Position numbers and translations under genes: made by a program. A stretch of DNA of 64,000 bases, from the NCBI GenBank assembly GCA_022826485.1, contig JAJDUU010000014.1, forward strand, positions 1 to 64,000. Direction: 5' to 3'. Every line of letters starts with the position of its first letter. The stretch's first letter is position 1. This DNA comes from Chloroflexota bacterium (GTDB lineage: Bacteria > Chloroflexota > UBA11872). This document shows, piece by piece, positions 34,976 to 43,735 of this stretch. The notes under the pieces are model-generated. The model saw nothing but the letters and a program-made list of their open reading frames with translations. It was not told the origin of the DNA and did not search any database.

Positions 34976-35515
34976 ATGCAACGCCGGCTCACTCGCAGCG
35001 AGCATGACCGCCTGCTCACCGGAGTCGCGGGCGGCATGGCGGACTACTTCCAGGTCGATCCCACGGTCATGCGCCTGCTCTGGGTGCTGCTCGCAATCTT
35101 CACCGGCGGGGTCGCCATCGTGGCCTACGTGGTGATGGCGGTGGTCGTGCCCGTCGCCCCGGCGCCCGCGCCCGGGATCGAACCCGGTGCGGTTGGAGCT
35201 GATGACGAATCCGCCGACGCGGGCGAGGCGCCGGACCAGGACGAAGAATCCGAAGGCATGGAAGGCGCGCCCCAACGGCAATCGGAGCCAACGGCTCCCG
35301 ACGCCGCGCGGACGTATCAGCCCTATGAGTCCGGAAGACCGGACGGTGGTCGCAGCACCATGCGCGGAGCGGCATTCGTCGGGCTGGCGTTGGTGGTCAT
35401 CGGCATCCTGGCGCTGCTCGATTCCTTCGGACTCTTCGCGCAGTTCGATTCGTGGCGGCTGTGGCCGCTGATCCTAATTGCCTTCGGTGCGTTCCTTGTC
35501 CTGAGGCGCCGCTAA
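34976..35515 (+). CDS. PspC-domain membrane protein with LiaF-like C-terminus
   Basis: This 179-residue protein opens with a PspC domain: RLTRSEHDRLLTGVAGGMADYFQVDPTVMRLLWVLLAIF, then a membrane helix. A Pro/Glu/Asp-rich linker (residues ~62-120) leads to two further helices (GAAFVGLALVVIGILALLDSF and LWPLILIAFGAFLVLRRR), as in LiaF/DUF5668 proteins. The family senses or responds to cell-envelope stress. It has its own promoter region of about 57 bp shared with the divergent pseudouridine synthase. Confidence 0.85.
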   Translation: MQRRLTRSEHDRLLTGVAGGMADYFQVDPTVMRLLWVLLAIFTGGVAIVAYVVMAVVVPVAPAPAPGIEPGAVGADDESADAGEAPDQDEESEGMEGAPQRQSEPTAPDAARTYQPYESGRPDGGRSTMRGAAFVGLALVVIGILALLDSFGLFAQFDSWRLWPLILIAFGAFLVLRRR

Positions 35516-35550
35516 GGGCCGGACGTCCGGCGGCGACCGCGCGGGCTCCG

Positions 35551-36252
35551 TTAGACCTCGAACGCAGCCTCCGGATCCACCTCGAGCGGCGACCAGCTTT
35601 CGCCCGCCAGGATGCGCAGCGTGATCTCGCTCACCTGCCGGATGTAGGGCTCTTCCCCCGGAATGAGCTCGCGCCCGGCGGCGCATCCAGCCTCCAGGCG
35701 GGGCGCGCCGGGTCGCCGCACGAGCGCCGGAATCTGCTGGGCCTCGCCGGCGGCAAGACGCCGTAGGTCGTCCGGGACGACGGCCAACAGCGCTCCCACC
35801 TCGGGATAGGGGGGCTGAAGGTCGAGCAAGTGGTGGGGGCAGCGCCACAGCCACAGCTCCTGGATCTCGAGATCGATTTGGCCGTTGGGGAGCCGGCATC
35901 CGCTCTGCCGCCTGCCCAGCGGCAGCACCTCGCCGGCGTCCGGGCGCCGGCCCAGCTCCTCCTCGGCCTCGCGCCATGGGTCGGGGTCGCCCACGCGCAG
36001 GTGCCCGGCCGAGCTCGCGTCGAGTCGGTTCGGCCAGGATGCCTTGAACGGCCCCCGCTGCTGCAGCACGAGCGCCGGTCCGGCGTCTCCCGCCGCCGGC
36101 AGCAGCGCCCACACGGTGCGCGTGCAATGCCAGTCGCCGTCCACGTGTACGGCGGCGCGCGACTTGATGATGCCGGTCGGCGTCCCGTCGGGATTGACTA
36201 CGGCGAGTTGCTCGTCGTCCTCCGACGCGTCGGCCGTGTGATTCGACGCCAT
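35551..36252 (-). CDS. Nudix-like hydrolase (IDI/YfcD type) with an irregular Nudix box
   Basis: This 233-residue protein resembles the isopentenyl-diphosphate-isomerase-like Nudix group: DEQLAVVNPDGTPTGIIKSRAAVH and DWHCTRTVWALL at the start, then LVLQQRG and LDASSAGHL. The Nudix box itself reads GHLRVGDPDPWREAEEELG: the REAEEELG end is conserved but the first acidic residue is Asp and the box is about three residues short. Catalysis may be altered or lost. I chose ATG 36252; the frame extending to 36936 is a shadow of the opposite gene. It is divergent from the isomerase at 36346. Confidence 0.75.
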   Translation of the reverse strand: MASNHTADASEDDEQLAVVNPDGTPTGIIKSRAAVHVDGDWHCTRTVWALLPAAGDAGPALVLQQRGPFKASWPNRLDASSAGHLRVGDPDPWREAEEELGRRPDAGEVLPLGRRQSGCRLPNGQIDLEIQELWLWRCPHHLLDLQPPYPEVGALLAVVPDDLRRLAAGEAQQIPALVRRPGAPRLEAGCAAGRELIPGEEPYIRQVSEITLRILAGESWSPLEVDPEAAFEV

Positions 36253-36345
36253 GCGGCAACTCCGAGCAGTAGCGGCCTGTTGGGGTCGTGGCACTCTAGC
36301 GTGTGCGAACGGGAAGCGTTCGCGCTGTCGTGAGGCGGTGGTGGC

Positions 36346-37128
36346 ATGCGGCTGGGATGCTGCGCGTCGCTTGACGTGCTGGATGCGGTGCGGCGAGCGG
36401 GTTTCGCCTACGTCGAGCCCCGCGTCGTGGACCTGGTGCCCGACGACGACGAGACGGTCTACGCGCCGATCCGCCGGCGCATCGAAAATGCGGGATTGCC
36501 CGCCGAGGCCTTCAACGTCTTCGTGCCGGCGCACCATCCGGTCGTCGGGCCCAAGCGCGATCTCCCGGCGCTGCGCGCCTACGTGGACACCGCGATGGGA
36601 CGCATGTCCGAGTTGGGCGCCCGTCAGGTGATCTTCGGCAGCGGGTCGGCCCGAGCCACGCCGCGCGGATTCGATCGGCACCAGGTACCGAGCCAGATTC
36701 TCGACTTCCTGGCGCTGGCCGCCGACGCCGCCGCGCCCTACGACCTGGAAATCGTTATCGAGCCGCTCTGGCGCGGGGTCTGCGACAACATCAACACCGT
36801 GCTCGAGGCCGCGGTCGTCGCCCGCCAATCCGGAAGCTCGCGGGTGGCGGCGCTGGCCGATTGGTGGCACATGGCGCACGAGCGCGAGCCCCTGACCAAC
36901 CTGGCCGAGTCGCGCGATCGACTGCGCCACGTCCATGTGCCGGTCCCTCCGCTCCCCGGCTCTCCGCCGCAGTCAACGGATTCCGGACTGCCCGATTTCC
37001 TGCGCGCGCTGACCGCGGTGAACTACACCGGCCGCGTGAGCATCGAAGACAACGGCAAGCGGTTTGACAACTTCAGCCGCCAGGCGCCGCAGGCGCTGGC
37101 CTATCTTCGCGCGCACCTCCGACGGTGA
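36346..37128 (+). CDS. sugar phosphate isomerase/epimerase-like TIM-barrel protein
   Basis: This 260-residue protein follows the superfamily strand order: RLGCCASLDVLDAVRRAGFAYVE, PAEAFNVFVPAHHPVVG, ARQVIFGSGSARA, YDLEIVIEPLWRG with a catalytic-type Glu, VAALADWWHMAH, LRHVHVPVP and GRVSIEDNG. Its metal ligands should be the Glu, Asp, His and Glu at those strands. The alpha/beta hydrolase that follows overlaps it by 4 bp. Together they suggest a carbohydrate-ester or related catabolic step; the substrate is unknown. Confidence 0.85.
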   Translation: MRLGCCASLDVLDAVRRAGFAYVEPRVVDLVPDDDETVYAPIRRRIENAGLPAEAFNVFVPAHHPVVGPKRDLPALRAYVDTAMGRMSELGARQVIFGSGSARATPRGFDRHQVPSQILDFLALAADAAAPYDLEIVIEPLWRGVCDNINTVLEAAVVARQSGSSRVAALADWWHMAHEREPLTNLAESRDRLRHVHVPVPPLPGSPPQSTDSGLPDFLRALTAVNYTGRVSIEDNGKRFDNFSRQAPQALAYLRAHLRR

Positions 37129-38141
37129 GTGCGTCAGCGCCGCGAGCGTGGCAGTTCGCGTTCGACGATCAAGTCACGCGGCTGGATGCTGCGCATCGGC
37201 CGAGCCACGCCTTCCGGCCGGGTCTGGCATTCGATTCATGGCGCCGCAACCTGTGGGAGGCCATGACGGAGCTGCTTGGTCCGTTGCCGACGCCCATCGA
37301 TCCCGAGCCCGTGGCCGTGGAGCGCACCGTCGGCCCCGGCTACGTGCAAACCAAGCTCGTGTTTCGCACCGCGTCCGACGTCGACGTGCCGGCCTATCTG
37401 CTCGTGCCCGACGGCGTCGACGCCGACCATCCGGCGCCGGCCATCCTGGCGTTGCACGGTCATGGTGGGGGAAAGGGCGATCTCGTCACACCGGGCATCT
37501 ACCACGCCTTCGCCCAGCGCTTCGCCCAGCGTGGCTACGTGGTCCTGGCTCCCGACGCTCCCGGATTCGGCGAGCGCGGTGAGCGATTCCGCCGCTACGG
37601 CGGCCGCGACGGCTGCAACATCAACTTTCTCAAGCTGGCCCTATTCGGGCGCAACATCATGGCGCTCGCCCTGTGGGACGACCTGCGCGCGCTCGACCTC
37701 CTCCAGGCCCGGCTCGAGGTGGATGCCAGCCGCATCGGCGTTGCCGGGCTCTCCTTCGGCGGCACCCGCGCGATGTATCTGGCGGCGCTCGACGACCGCC
37801 CGACAGCCGTGGTTGTGAGCGGCTACCTCACCACCTTCCGCTCGTATGCGCTCGACGCCGGCAATTTCTGTGGCGCCCAGTTTCTACCCGGGATTTACGC
37901 CATCGCCGACGTACCCGATATCCACGGCTGCATCGCCCCGCGGCCGCTCCTGATTCAGGCGGGGCGGTCCGATCGCGGCTTCGCCATCGAGGCATCGCGG
38001 CAGGCCCACGCCCATCTTGCGGACATCTACGCGGCGGCGGGTGCGCCCGATCGCCTGGCCCGCGACGAGTTCGACGGAGGCCACGAGTTTCTGCCCGAGG
38101 CGCCGCTGGACTTCATGGATCGATGGCTGCGCACGCGGTGA
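37125..38141 (+). CDS. alpha/beta hydrolase (dienelactone hydrolase/acetyl-esterase-like)
   Basis: This 338-residue protein starts at GTG 37125 within the stop of the isomerase gene. It has the oxyanion segment ILALHGHGGGKGD, PDAPGFGERGERF, the nucleophile elbow GLSFGGT near residue 210, the acid-bearing QAGRSDRGFAIE and the histidine in DEFDGGHEFLPE. The whole is typical of large abhydrolase-7 type acetyl-esterases or dienelactone hydrolase relatives. There is no signal peptide, so it is cytoplasmic. Coupling to a sugar isomerase points to deacylation of a sugar ester. Confidence 0.85.
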   Translation: MSASAPRAWQFAFDDQVTRLDAAHRPSHAFRPGLAFDSWRRNLWEAMTELLGPLPTPIDPEPVAVERTVGPGYVQTKLVFRTASDVDVPAYLLVPDGVDADHPAPAILALHGHGGGKGDLVTPGIYHAFAQRFAQRGYVVLAPDAPGFGERGERFRRYGGRDGCNINFLKLALFGRNIMALALWDDLRALDLLQARLEVDASRIGVAGLSFGGTRAMYLAALDDRPTAVVVSGYLTTFRSYALDAGNFCGAQFLPGIYAIADVPDIHGCIAPRPLLIQAGRSDRGFAIEASRQAHAHLADIYAAAGAPDRLARDEFDGGHEFLPEAPLDFMDRWLRTR

Positions 38142-38233
38142 GGCACGGCATCCACGCGGCCGCCCACTCCGGCGGAGGCTAGGTGCAGGCTGACGTCAGC
38201 GCGACGGCCTGACCACCCACGGTGATTGTGGGG

Positions 38234-39505
38234 CTAGCCGAACCGTAGGAACTGGCCCTGGACCCAGTTCCCGCCCTCAATCTCCCACCAGGTCACGCCA
38301 TCGACGACCGTGTTTTCGCCGGTCAGTTGCAGCCGCTCCCCCGCGGGCGCGACGCGCGCCACATCGGCGTCGGCACGCGGTTCCGTGCGCACGTTCAGCC
38401 CGCCTTCAGGCACGACCACGGCAGTGAGCTCGTCATCGCTCGGAGGTTCGGTGGTAGCCGCCGTCGCGTCGGCGGTTGGCGCTGGCGTGGCAGTCTCCGT
38501 CTGTGCCGGCGTGGGCGCGGGAGCAGCCGAACCACCCAGCTCGAGGTACTGGCCCTGGACCCAGTTTCCGTCGGCGACCTCGTGCCAGCGGATACCGTTG
38601 ATTTCCTGGACGACGCCGGTCAGATCGAGCTGCTGCCCGCCGGCTGCGACGTACTGCACGGTGCTGGTGGTGGTGTTGGGTTGGTCGCGAACGTTCAGTC
38701 CATCGCTCGGAATCACCACGCCCGTCTGCGCCGCGCCGGTCCCCGTGCCGGTGCCGGTGGCCGGCGCGTCGGGTGCGGGCGCCGCCGTGGCGCCGAGCTC
38801 CAGGTATTGACTCTGCACCCAATTGCCGTCCTCGACCTCGTGCCAGCGGATGCCGTCAATGTCCTCGAAAACGCCCGTCAGGTTGAGCTGCGACCCGGCG
38901 CGCGCGACGTACTGCACCGTGCTGGTGGCGGTGTTGGGTTGGTCGCGAACGTTCAGTCCATCGCTCGGAATCACCACGCCCGTCAGTGCGACCGGTTGCG
39001 CGTCGAGCCGCTCGGCGAGCTGGCTCGGATCCGTCGGGATCTCAATGATCTGTCCCACGAAGATCTCTTCGGCGTTGGGCAGCTCGTTGAACGCGACGAT
39101 GTCTTCCATCGACACGCCATACGCATCGGCGATTCCCGAAAGCGTTTCGTCGGCCTGAACCGTGTGCTCGATGGGTCCCGTGGGCGTCGGCGTCGCGGTT
39201 GGCGTTGGCGTTTCGGTGGGCTCGGCCGGCACGGTCGGGGTCGGCGTGTCCACGATCACGGGTGTCTGGGTTGGGAGCACCTGCAGCGTTGACGGGGTGG
39301 TCGCCGCGGGCGGCACGCCGCCGCCGGCTCCTGGTGAGGTCACGACTGTTGGCGTCGCGGTGGCCTCGGCGGTGGTATCCGTCTCGCCGTCGCCGCCGAA
39401 CAAGGTGATGATCAGAACCACAATGATGGCGATGACAAGCGCCGGACCGACAAGCAACGTGAGGAACAGCCGATACCTACGCAAGCTGCTCAAGGAGGCC
39501 CCCAT
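38234..39505 (-). CDS. membrane-anchored LysM and triple SH3b cell-envelope protein
   Basis: This 423-residue protein has one N-terminal membrane helix (residues ~12-36), a long Thr/Pro-rich linker with TPTPT repeats, a LysM domain (HTVQADETLSGIADAYGV...VGQIIEIP) and three bacterial SH3 repeats. Each repeat has VVIPSDGLNVRDQPN or a variant, and ends WHEVEDGNWVQSQYLELG-like. The layout fits an extracellular peptidoglycan-binding protein anchored in the membrane. Repeats 1 and 2 are almost identical in DNA over ~55 bp (38672-38727 and 38930-38985), showing recent internal duplication. A catalytic domain is absent. Confidence 0.9.
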   Translation of the reverse strand: MGASLSSLRRYRLFLTLLVGPALVIAIIVVLIITLFGGDGETDTTAEATATPTVVTSPGAGGGVPPAATTPSTLQVLPTQTPVIVDTPTPTVPAEPTETPTPTATPTPTGPIEHTVQADETLSGIADAYGVSMEDIVAFNELPNAEEIFVGQIIEIPTDPSQLAERLDAQPVALTGVVIPSDGLNVRDQPNTATSTVQYVARAGSQLNLTGVFEDIDGIRWHEVEDGNWVQSQYLELGATAAPAPDAPATGTGTGTGAAQTGVVIPSDGLNVRDQPNTTTSTVQYVAAGGQQLDLTGVVQEINGIRWHEVADGNWVQGQYLELGGSAAPAPTPAQTETATPAPTADATAATTEPPSDDELTAVVVPEGGLNVRTEPRADADVARVAPAGERLQLTGENTVVDGVTWWEIEGGNWVQGQFLRFG

Positions 39506-39707
39506 TCATGGGCGAGCGAACGCTACCCTAACGCCTCCCCCCGTCCGGTGGCCCCGCACGCCCGGCAGGATACGTGCGTCCGAAGGTCGACTAGACGCCG
39601 CCGACATTCTACACGCGCCCCGAGGCCGGGCGACACTGTAACAGTTTCGCCCGGCGCTGCGCATCGTCCCCCCGCCCGTCCGTGGCAAGGGGCCGCCCGC
39701 GCAGCGT

Positions 39708-39980
39708 ATGGTTGGGCGGAATAGGGGCGAGCCGCCGGTGCGCGCCCTCTACCTATTGGGGAGGAAGGTTCATTTGGCCACACGACGTCGGGTATCGCTG
39801 AGTGATCTCTACGCCGACGCATGTCGCCGCGTCGATGTCACACCCGAGGAGGCCGTGGGATGTGAGCGGGTCGGTGATCGGCTGCGGCTGATGGTCACCA
39901 GAGAGATGACGGTCGAGTTTCTGCTCGTCGATGATCCCGAAAGCGATCGCCTGGTCCTCGGACCGGCCATCGAGCAGTAG
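39708..39980 (+). CDS. small hypothetical protein
   Basis: This 90-residue frame encodes a protein with two short strands and helices (SLSDLYADACRRVDVTPEEAVG, then RLRLMVTREMTVEFLLVDD). It has high-GC codon usage like its neighbours and no rival frame, but I recognise no family. A GTG at 39738 gives an 80-residue version. It has no obvious partner gene. Confidence 0.45.
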   Translation: MVGRNRGEPPVRALYLLGRKVHLATRRRVSLSDLYADACRRVDVTPEEAVGCERVGDRLRLMVTREMTVEFLLVDDPESDRLVLGPAIEQ

Positions 39981-40109
39981 CCCGCCGCCCCGCGCGGCCG
40001 GCGATCGGTGAACGCGCCCAGTCTCGGTCGTGCGTAGCTCGAAGGTGCGGGTGCGCGCGCACCCGAGCCATGGCGGATCGATTCACGATCTCTGCTGACC
40101 CGCGGGCGG

Positions 40110-40853
40110 CTACGACTCTCCCGCGCGACGATCGAGCGCCGCGTTGGCCAGCCGCACCACCAGCCCAAAGACCGCCAGCAGCGCCAGCAAGGTCGCGGCG
40201 GGTCCCCAGGCGTTGAAGGTGATGGCCCACGTTCCGAGCATGAACACGCCCCACGCGCCGCTGGCCAAGCCGAGCACGATGAGCGGAAACACCAGCAGGA
40301 TCGCTATCGCGGTGTAGCCGGTGGAATGCCGCACGCCGGGGATGCGGCTAACGCCAAACGTTCGGCGACTCTCGCGGTCGAGGTGATACGCCGCGGCGAA
40401 CCAAAACGCGCTCACGACCAGCGGCGCTCCCACCCAGGCCGCCATCACGACACTCAGGTCGGCGCCGAGGCGCGGGTCATCCGGGGTTGGCAGCGGCGCC
40501 CAGCCAACGTCCATGGCCAGCACCCGCTGCACGGTGCCCAGGATTCCTTCCGGCCAGGGCACGACCACGGAGACGATCGCCCACGTCAGGGCGCCCGCGA
40601 CGACGAGCGCCGCGGCGGCGATCGGCCGCTGCCAGCGCGTGCGGCCCATCCAGCTCGCAAAGTCGTCCCACGTCTCGCGCAATGTCAACGGGCGGTCGGC
40701 ATCCGCCGGTGACGGCGCCGCCCACGACGGCTCACCCGCCTCTGGCCCGGCGTCGGCAAAGCGCTCCATGGATTCCGGCTCGTTGACCGGCCCCACGCCG
40801 TCGCCGGCGGAGTGCGGGGCTTCGGCCGGCCGGCGCGGATCGTCGGCCGTCAT
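40110..40853 (-). CDS. membrane protein of unknown family
   Basis: This 247-residue protein has a disordered, acidic N-terminal ~70 residues followed by five hydrophobic helices at about residues 79-100, 134-155, 173-195, 197-218 and 222-240. The spacing resembles YIP1-like proteins, but no signature is decisive. It ends 129 bp from the small hypothetical gene on the other strand. Function cannot be assigned. Confidence 0.65.
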   Translation of the reverse strand: MTADDPRRPAEAPHSAGDGVGPVNEPESMERFADAGPEAGEPSWAAPSPADADRPLTLRETWDDFASWMGRTRWQRPIAAAALVVAGALTWAIVSVVVPWPEGILGTVQRVLAMDVGWAPLPTPDDPRLGADLSVVMAAWVGAPLVVSAFWFAAAYHLDRESRRTFGVSRIPGVRHSTGYTAIAILLVFPLIVLGLASGAWGVFMLGTWAITFNAWGPAATLLALLAVFGLVVRLANAALDRRAGES

Positions 40854-40928
40854 CGCTGCGTCGATGCCAATCTGCCCATGTCGAGCATTCTACGCAGCCC
40901 GAAGGCGGCCACCGGCGGCGAGCAACGG

Positions 40929-40957
40929 TTGACAGCCGCGGCTCGGGGGCGTAAGTA
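40929..40957 (+). promoter_or_regulatory. sigma-70-type promoter candidate for the T-box/cysE transcript
   Basis: A perfect -35 box TTGACA (40929-40934) is followed after exactly 17 bp by TAAGTA (40952-40957), a weak -10. The predicted start near 40964 lies about 12 bases before the base of T-box stem I, the expected geometry. The weak -10 keeps confidence moderate. Confidence 0.5.
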
Positions 40958-40975
40958 CGGGGAACAAACAACTGT

Positions 40976-41228
40976 GCGGCGTTGAGCGAGACCAGTAGCC
41001 GTCCCTCACGCGGACAGCGAGCCGGCGGTGGTGCGAGGCCGGTGCGCGGTGGACGGCGAATTGCCCTCGGGAGCCGCTCGGCCGAAGCGTTGGCGTGCGT
41101 AGGTCGAGCCGGCTGGCCCCCGTTAGCGGGCCAGGGTGCCTTGGCACCCGCTGAGGTTGCGCGTCGCGAGGCCGCAACGCAGGAAGGTGGAATCACGGGA
41201 GCGCCCGTCCTTCGGGATGGGCGCTCCC
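40976..41228 (+). promoter_or_regulatory. T-box riboswitch, probably tRNA-Cys specific
   Basis: Stem I can be folded by hand: basal helix GCGGC/GCCGC (40976-40980 with 41073-41077), a kink-turn-like internal loop (GTTGAG against GGA), helix CGAG/CTCG (40987-40990 with 41066-41069), a specifier loop, and helix GCCGTCC/GGACGGC (40998-41004 with 41051-41057). The 3' side of the specifier loop reads GAATTGCC and includes TGC (41062-41064), a Cys codon. Downstream, GGTGGAATCACGGG (41186-41199) matches the T-box; its UGGA would pair with a tRNA ending UCCA, as tRNA-Cys does. Uncharged tRNA-Cys should stabilise the antiterminator and switch on cysE. Confidence 0.8.
41197..41228 (+). terminator. T-box-controlled intrinsic terminator
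   Basis: The arms GGGAGCGCCCGTCC and GGATGGGCGCTCCC pair over 14 bp (one G-U) around a TTCG loop, followed by the weakly T-rich CTTGTGTTTG. The left arm overlaps the T-box sequence, so antiterminator and terminator are mutually exclusive, as expected. Confidence 0.75.
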
Positions 41229-41323
41229 CTTGTGTTTGAGGGGGTTGGAGAATCGACGCGAGGAACGGCGACGCGCCCGATACGCCGGAAGCCGCGGCCA
41301 AGAAGCGCCGCGGGCCGGAGTGG

Positions 41324-41902
41324 ATGTGCGTGGTGCTCGACAAGGACCCAGCCGCCAGGAACGTGCTGGAGGTCTTGCTCTATCCCAGCGTGCACGCGCT
41401 CTTCTTTCATCGGATCGCCCATTGGCTCTATGGGCGTGGTGTGCCCGTGCTGCCCCGCGCCATCAGTCAGTTCGCGCGGCTTGCAACCGGCGGCATTGAG
41501 ATCCATCCGGGCGCGGTGATCGGTCGGCGCTTCTTCATCGACCACGGCTCGGGCGTGGTGATCGGCGAGACCGCGCGCGTAGGCAACGACGTCATGCTCT
41601 ATCACCAGGTGACCCTGGGGGCCACGGGGTGGTGGCGCGACGACGGCCTCGGCGGCAGGCGGCGTCACCCGATCGTCGAGGACGGCGTGACCATCGGCGT
41701 CGGCGCCAGCATCCTCGGCCCCGTCACCGTCGGTGCCGGCAGCCGCATTGGCGCGCTGGCCATCGTCACCGAGGACGTGCCGTCCGGCTCCACGGTCGTC
41801 GGGCCTCGCGCCAGCTACGTGGAGCGCCGGGGCGAGCCGGTGCGACGGCAACCGATCCGGCAGCTCGGCGAGCGGCACGACCCACCCGACTACGTGATCT
41901 GA
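41324..41902 (+). CDS. cysE: serine O-acetyltransferase
   Basis: CysE acetylates serine, the entry to cysteine synthesis. This 192-residue short form has a small helical N-terminus ([20 protein letters not shown]) and a left-handed beta-helix of hexapeptide repeats with the active-site His and Asp ([29 protein letters not shown]) and the inserted loop before [11 protein letters not shown]. The ATG at 41324 makes the N-terminus some 13 residues shorter than usual; GGAG lies four bases upstream. The T-box in the leader ties expression to tRNA-Cys charging. proS follows after 57 bp in the same direction. Confidence 0.93.
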   Translation: MCVVLDKDPAARNVLEVLLYPSVHALFFHRIAHWLYGRGVPVLPRAISQFARLATGGIEIHPGAVIGRRFFIDHGSGVVIGETARVGNDVMLYHQVTLGATGWWRDDGLGGRRRHPIVEDGVTIGVGASILGPVTVGAGSRIGALAIVTEDVPSGSTVVGPRASYVERRGEPVRRQPIRQLGERHDPPDYVI

Positions 41903-41959
41903 GCTGGCCGATACACTGAGCGACCGCCGTTGGTCGTCGTGAGGCCGCCCGTGCAACGC

Positions 41960-43687
41960 ATGTCCTCGCTGTTTGCTCGCACCCTGCGTGAAGACCCCTC
42001 CGACGCCACCATCGCGTCCCACCGGCTCATGGTGCGCGGCGCGTACATCCGCCCCCTGGGCGCCGGCATCTTCAGCTATCTCCCGCTGGGATGGCGCACC
42101 CTGCGGCGCATCGAGCAAATCGTGCGTGAGGAAATGGACGCCATCGGCTGCCAGGAGCTCCTGATGCCCGTGGTGCACCCGTCCACGCTGTGGGAGCGCA
42201 CCGGCCGCTTCGGCTCGCTCGGGCCCGAGTTGGTGCGTTTCAAGGATCGCGCCGATCGGAACATGGTGCTGGCCCTCACCCACGAGGAGATCGCCCTCGA
42301 CCTGGCCGCGCGACTGGTGGGCTCCTATCGCCAACTCCCGGCGAGCGTCTACCACTTTCAGACGAAGTTTCGGGACGAGCCCCGCCCGCGCGGCGGTCTG
42401 CTGCGCACCCGCGAGTTCACCATGAAGGACGCCTACACCTTCGACCCGTCGCCGGAGAGTCTCGACGCCACCTATCGGCACTTCGTCAGGGCCTACGTGC
42501 GCGCCTTTCGCCGCTGCGGGATCGAGCCCCTGGTCGTCGAGTCGGACGCGAGCGCGATGGGAGGTTCGGACGCGGACGAGTTTCACGCGATGACCTCCGC
42601 CGGCGAGGACACGATCGTCGTGTGCACCAGCTGCGACTATGGGGCCAACCAGGAAGTGGCGACCACGCGGCCGCCCGACCCTGACAACGCCGAGCCGCTC
42701 CCCATGGAAAAGGTCGAAACCCCTGGGCATGAGACCATCACCGCCGTGGCCGGCTTTCTCGGTTTGCCGGCTCACCGCACGCTAAAGGCCGTCTTTTACT
42801 GGACTGGCGACCAGATAGCGTTTGTGGCCATTCGCGGCGATCTGGAGGTGAATGAGGCCAAGCTGCGCGGGACGCTGGGCGCCCCCGACCTCCGCCTCGC
42901 GGCCGATCAAGAACTGACCGCCGCCGGTCTCGTGCCGGGCTATGCCTCGCCGGTGGGGATCGATCAGGTGACGGTCGTCGTGGATCGTTCTGTGGAATGC
43001 ACGTCCAATCTGGTCGCGGGGGCCAACATGCCTGGCTTTCACCTGTTGAACGTCAACTTTCCGCGTGACTTTGCTGCCGATCACGTCGCCGATATCGCCG
43101 CCGTTGCGGCCGGAGATCCGTGCCCGAAGTGCGGCGCGGCGCTCGAGCTGCGGACCGGTATCGAAATCGGGAACACATTCAAATTCGGCGCCTACTACAG
43201 CGACAAGCTCGACGCCTCCTTTCTTTCTGAAGGCGGATCGCCCCAGCCCATCGTGATGGGCTCCTACGGCATTGGGATCACGCGGCTGGCCGCGGCCATT
43301 GTGGAGCTCCACCACGACGATCACGGCATCATCTGGCCCGCCAGCGTGGCGCCCTACGACGTGCACCTGGTGCAGCTGGGAAAGGCCGAGGTGCAGGAAG
43401 CCGCCGAACGCCTGGCCGACGATCTCGAAGCCGCCGGCCTCACGGTGCTGGTTGACGATCGCGATGAAAGCGCCGGGGTCAAGTTCAACGACGCCGACCT
43501 GTTGGGGATTCCCATTCGCTGCACCGTCAGCCGCCGCACCGTGCGGGCAGACGCCGTCGAGATCAAGCTGCGGCACCAGGACGAGCGGGGCCAAGTGGCG
43601 GCGGCGGACGCCGTGGCGCGCATCCGCGCCGAGCACGACGCGCTGGTGGCGGCGCTCAGCCCCGACGCGCCGCTGCCTGACGCCTGA
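41960..43687 (+). CDS. proS: prolyl-tRNA synthetase
   Basis: This class IIa synthetase (575 residues from ATG 41960) has the bacterial ProS layout. Motif 1 region: GAGIFSYLPLGWRTLRRIEQIVREEMDAIG. Motif 2: FRDEPRPRGGLLRTREFTMKDAYTF. An editing (INS/YbaK-like) insertion lies between, with LPAHRTLKAVFYW and GDLEVNEAKL. Motif 3 is MGSYGIGITRLAAAIVE, and an anticodon-binding domain ends the protein. A zinc-ribbon-like CPKCG lies before motif 3. GTG starts at 41930 and 41951 are in frame; I prefer the ATG because the family begins MSSLFARTLRE. It shares the cysE transcript, so its expression may also answer to tRNA-Cys. Confidence 0.93.
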   Translation: MSSLFARTLREDPSDATIASHRLMVRGAYIRPLGAGIFSYLPLGWRTLRRIEQIVREEMDAIGCQELLMPVVHPSTLWERTGRFGSLGPELVRFKDRADRNMVLALTHEEIALDLAARLVGSYRQLPASVYHFQTKFRDEPRPRGGLLRTREFTMKDAYTFDPSPESLDATYRHFVRAYVRAFRRCGIEPLVVESDASAMGGSDADEFHAMTSAGEDTIVVCTSCDYGANQEVATTRPPDPDNAEPLPMEKVETPGHETITAVAGFLGLPAHRTLKAVFYWTGDQIAFVAIRGDLEVNEAKLRGTLGAPDLRLAADQELTAAGLVPGYASPVGIDQVTVVVDRSVECTSNLVAGANMPGFHLLNVNFPRDFAADHVADIAAVAAGDPCPKCGAALELRTGIEIGNTFKFGAYYSDKLDASFLSEGGSPQPIVMGSYGIGITRLAAAIVELHHDDHGIIWPASVAPYDVHLVQLGKAEVQEAAERLADDLEAAGLTVLVDDRDESAGVKFNDADLLGIPIRCTVSRRTVRADAVEIKLRHQDERGQVAAADAVARIRAEHDALVAALSPDAPLPDA

Positions 43688-43735
43688 CCTCGTCCGAGCC
43701 CGAGGACTAGGGGATCGTGTTTCTTGCCCTGCAGA

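Larger units (their letters stand above)
40854..41323. other. leader region of the cysE operon
   Basis: These 470 bp hold no gene. They contain a promoter candidate, a complete T-box riboswitch and its terminator (each listed separately). About 95 bp separate the terminator from the cysE start; they show no further structure I can name. Confidence 0.7.

Noticed and set aside
35166-35190. tRNA T-arm look-alike on the minus strand (ccgggttcgatcccggg)
   Set aside because: It lies inside the PspC-type gene, has no anticodon arm or acceptor stem at the right distances, and coding potential explains it.
36253-36936. N-terminal extension of the Nudix protein
   Set aside because: It is the reverse-strand shadow of the isomerase at 36346 and has no homology pattern.
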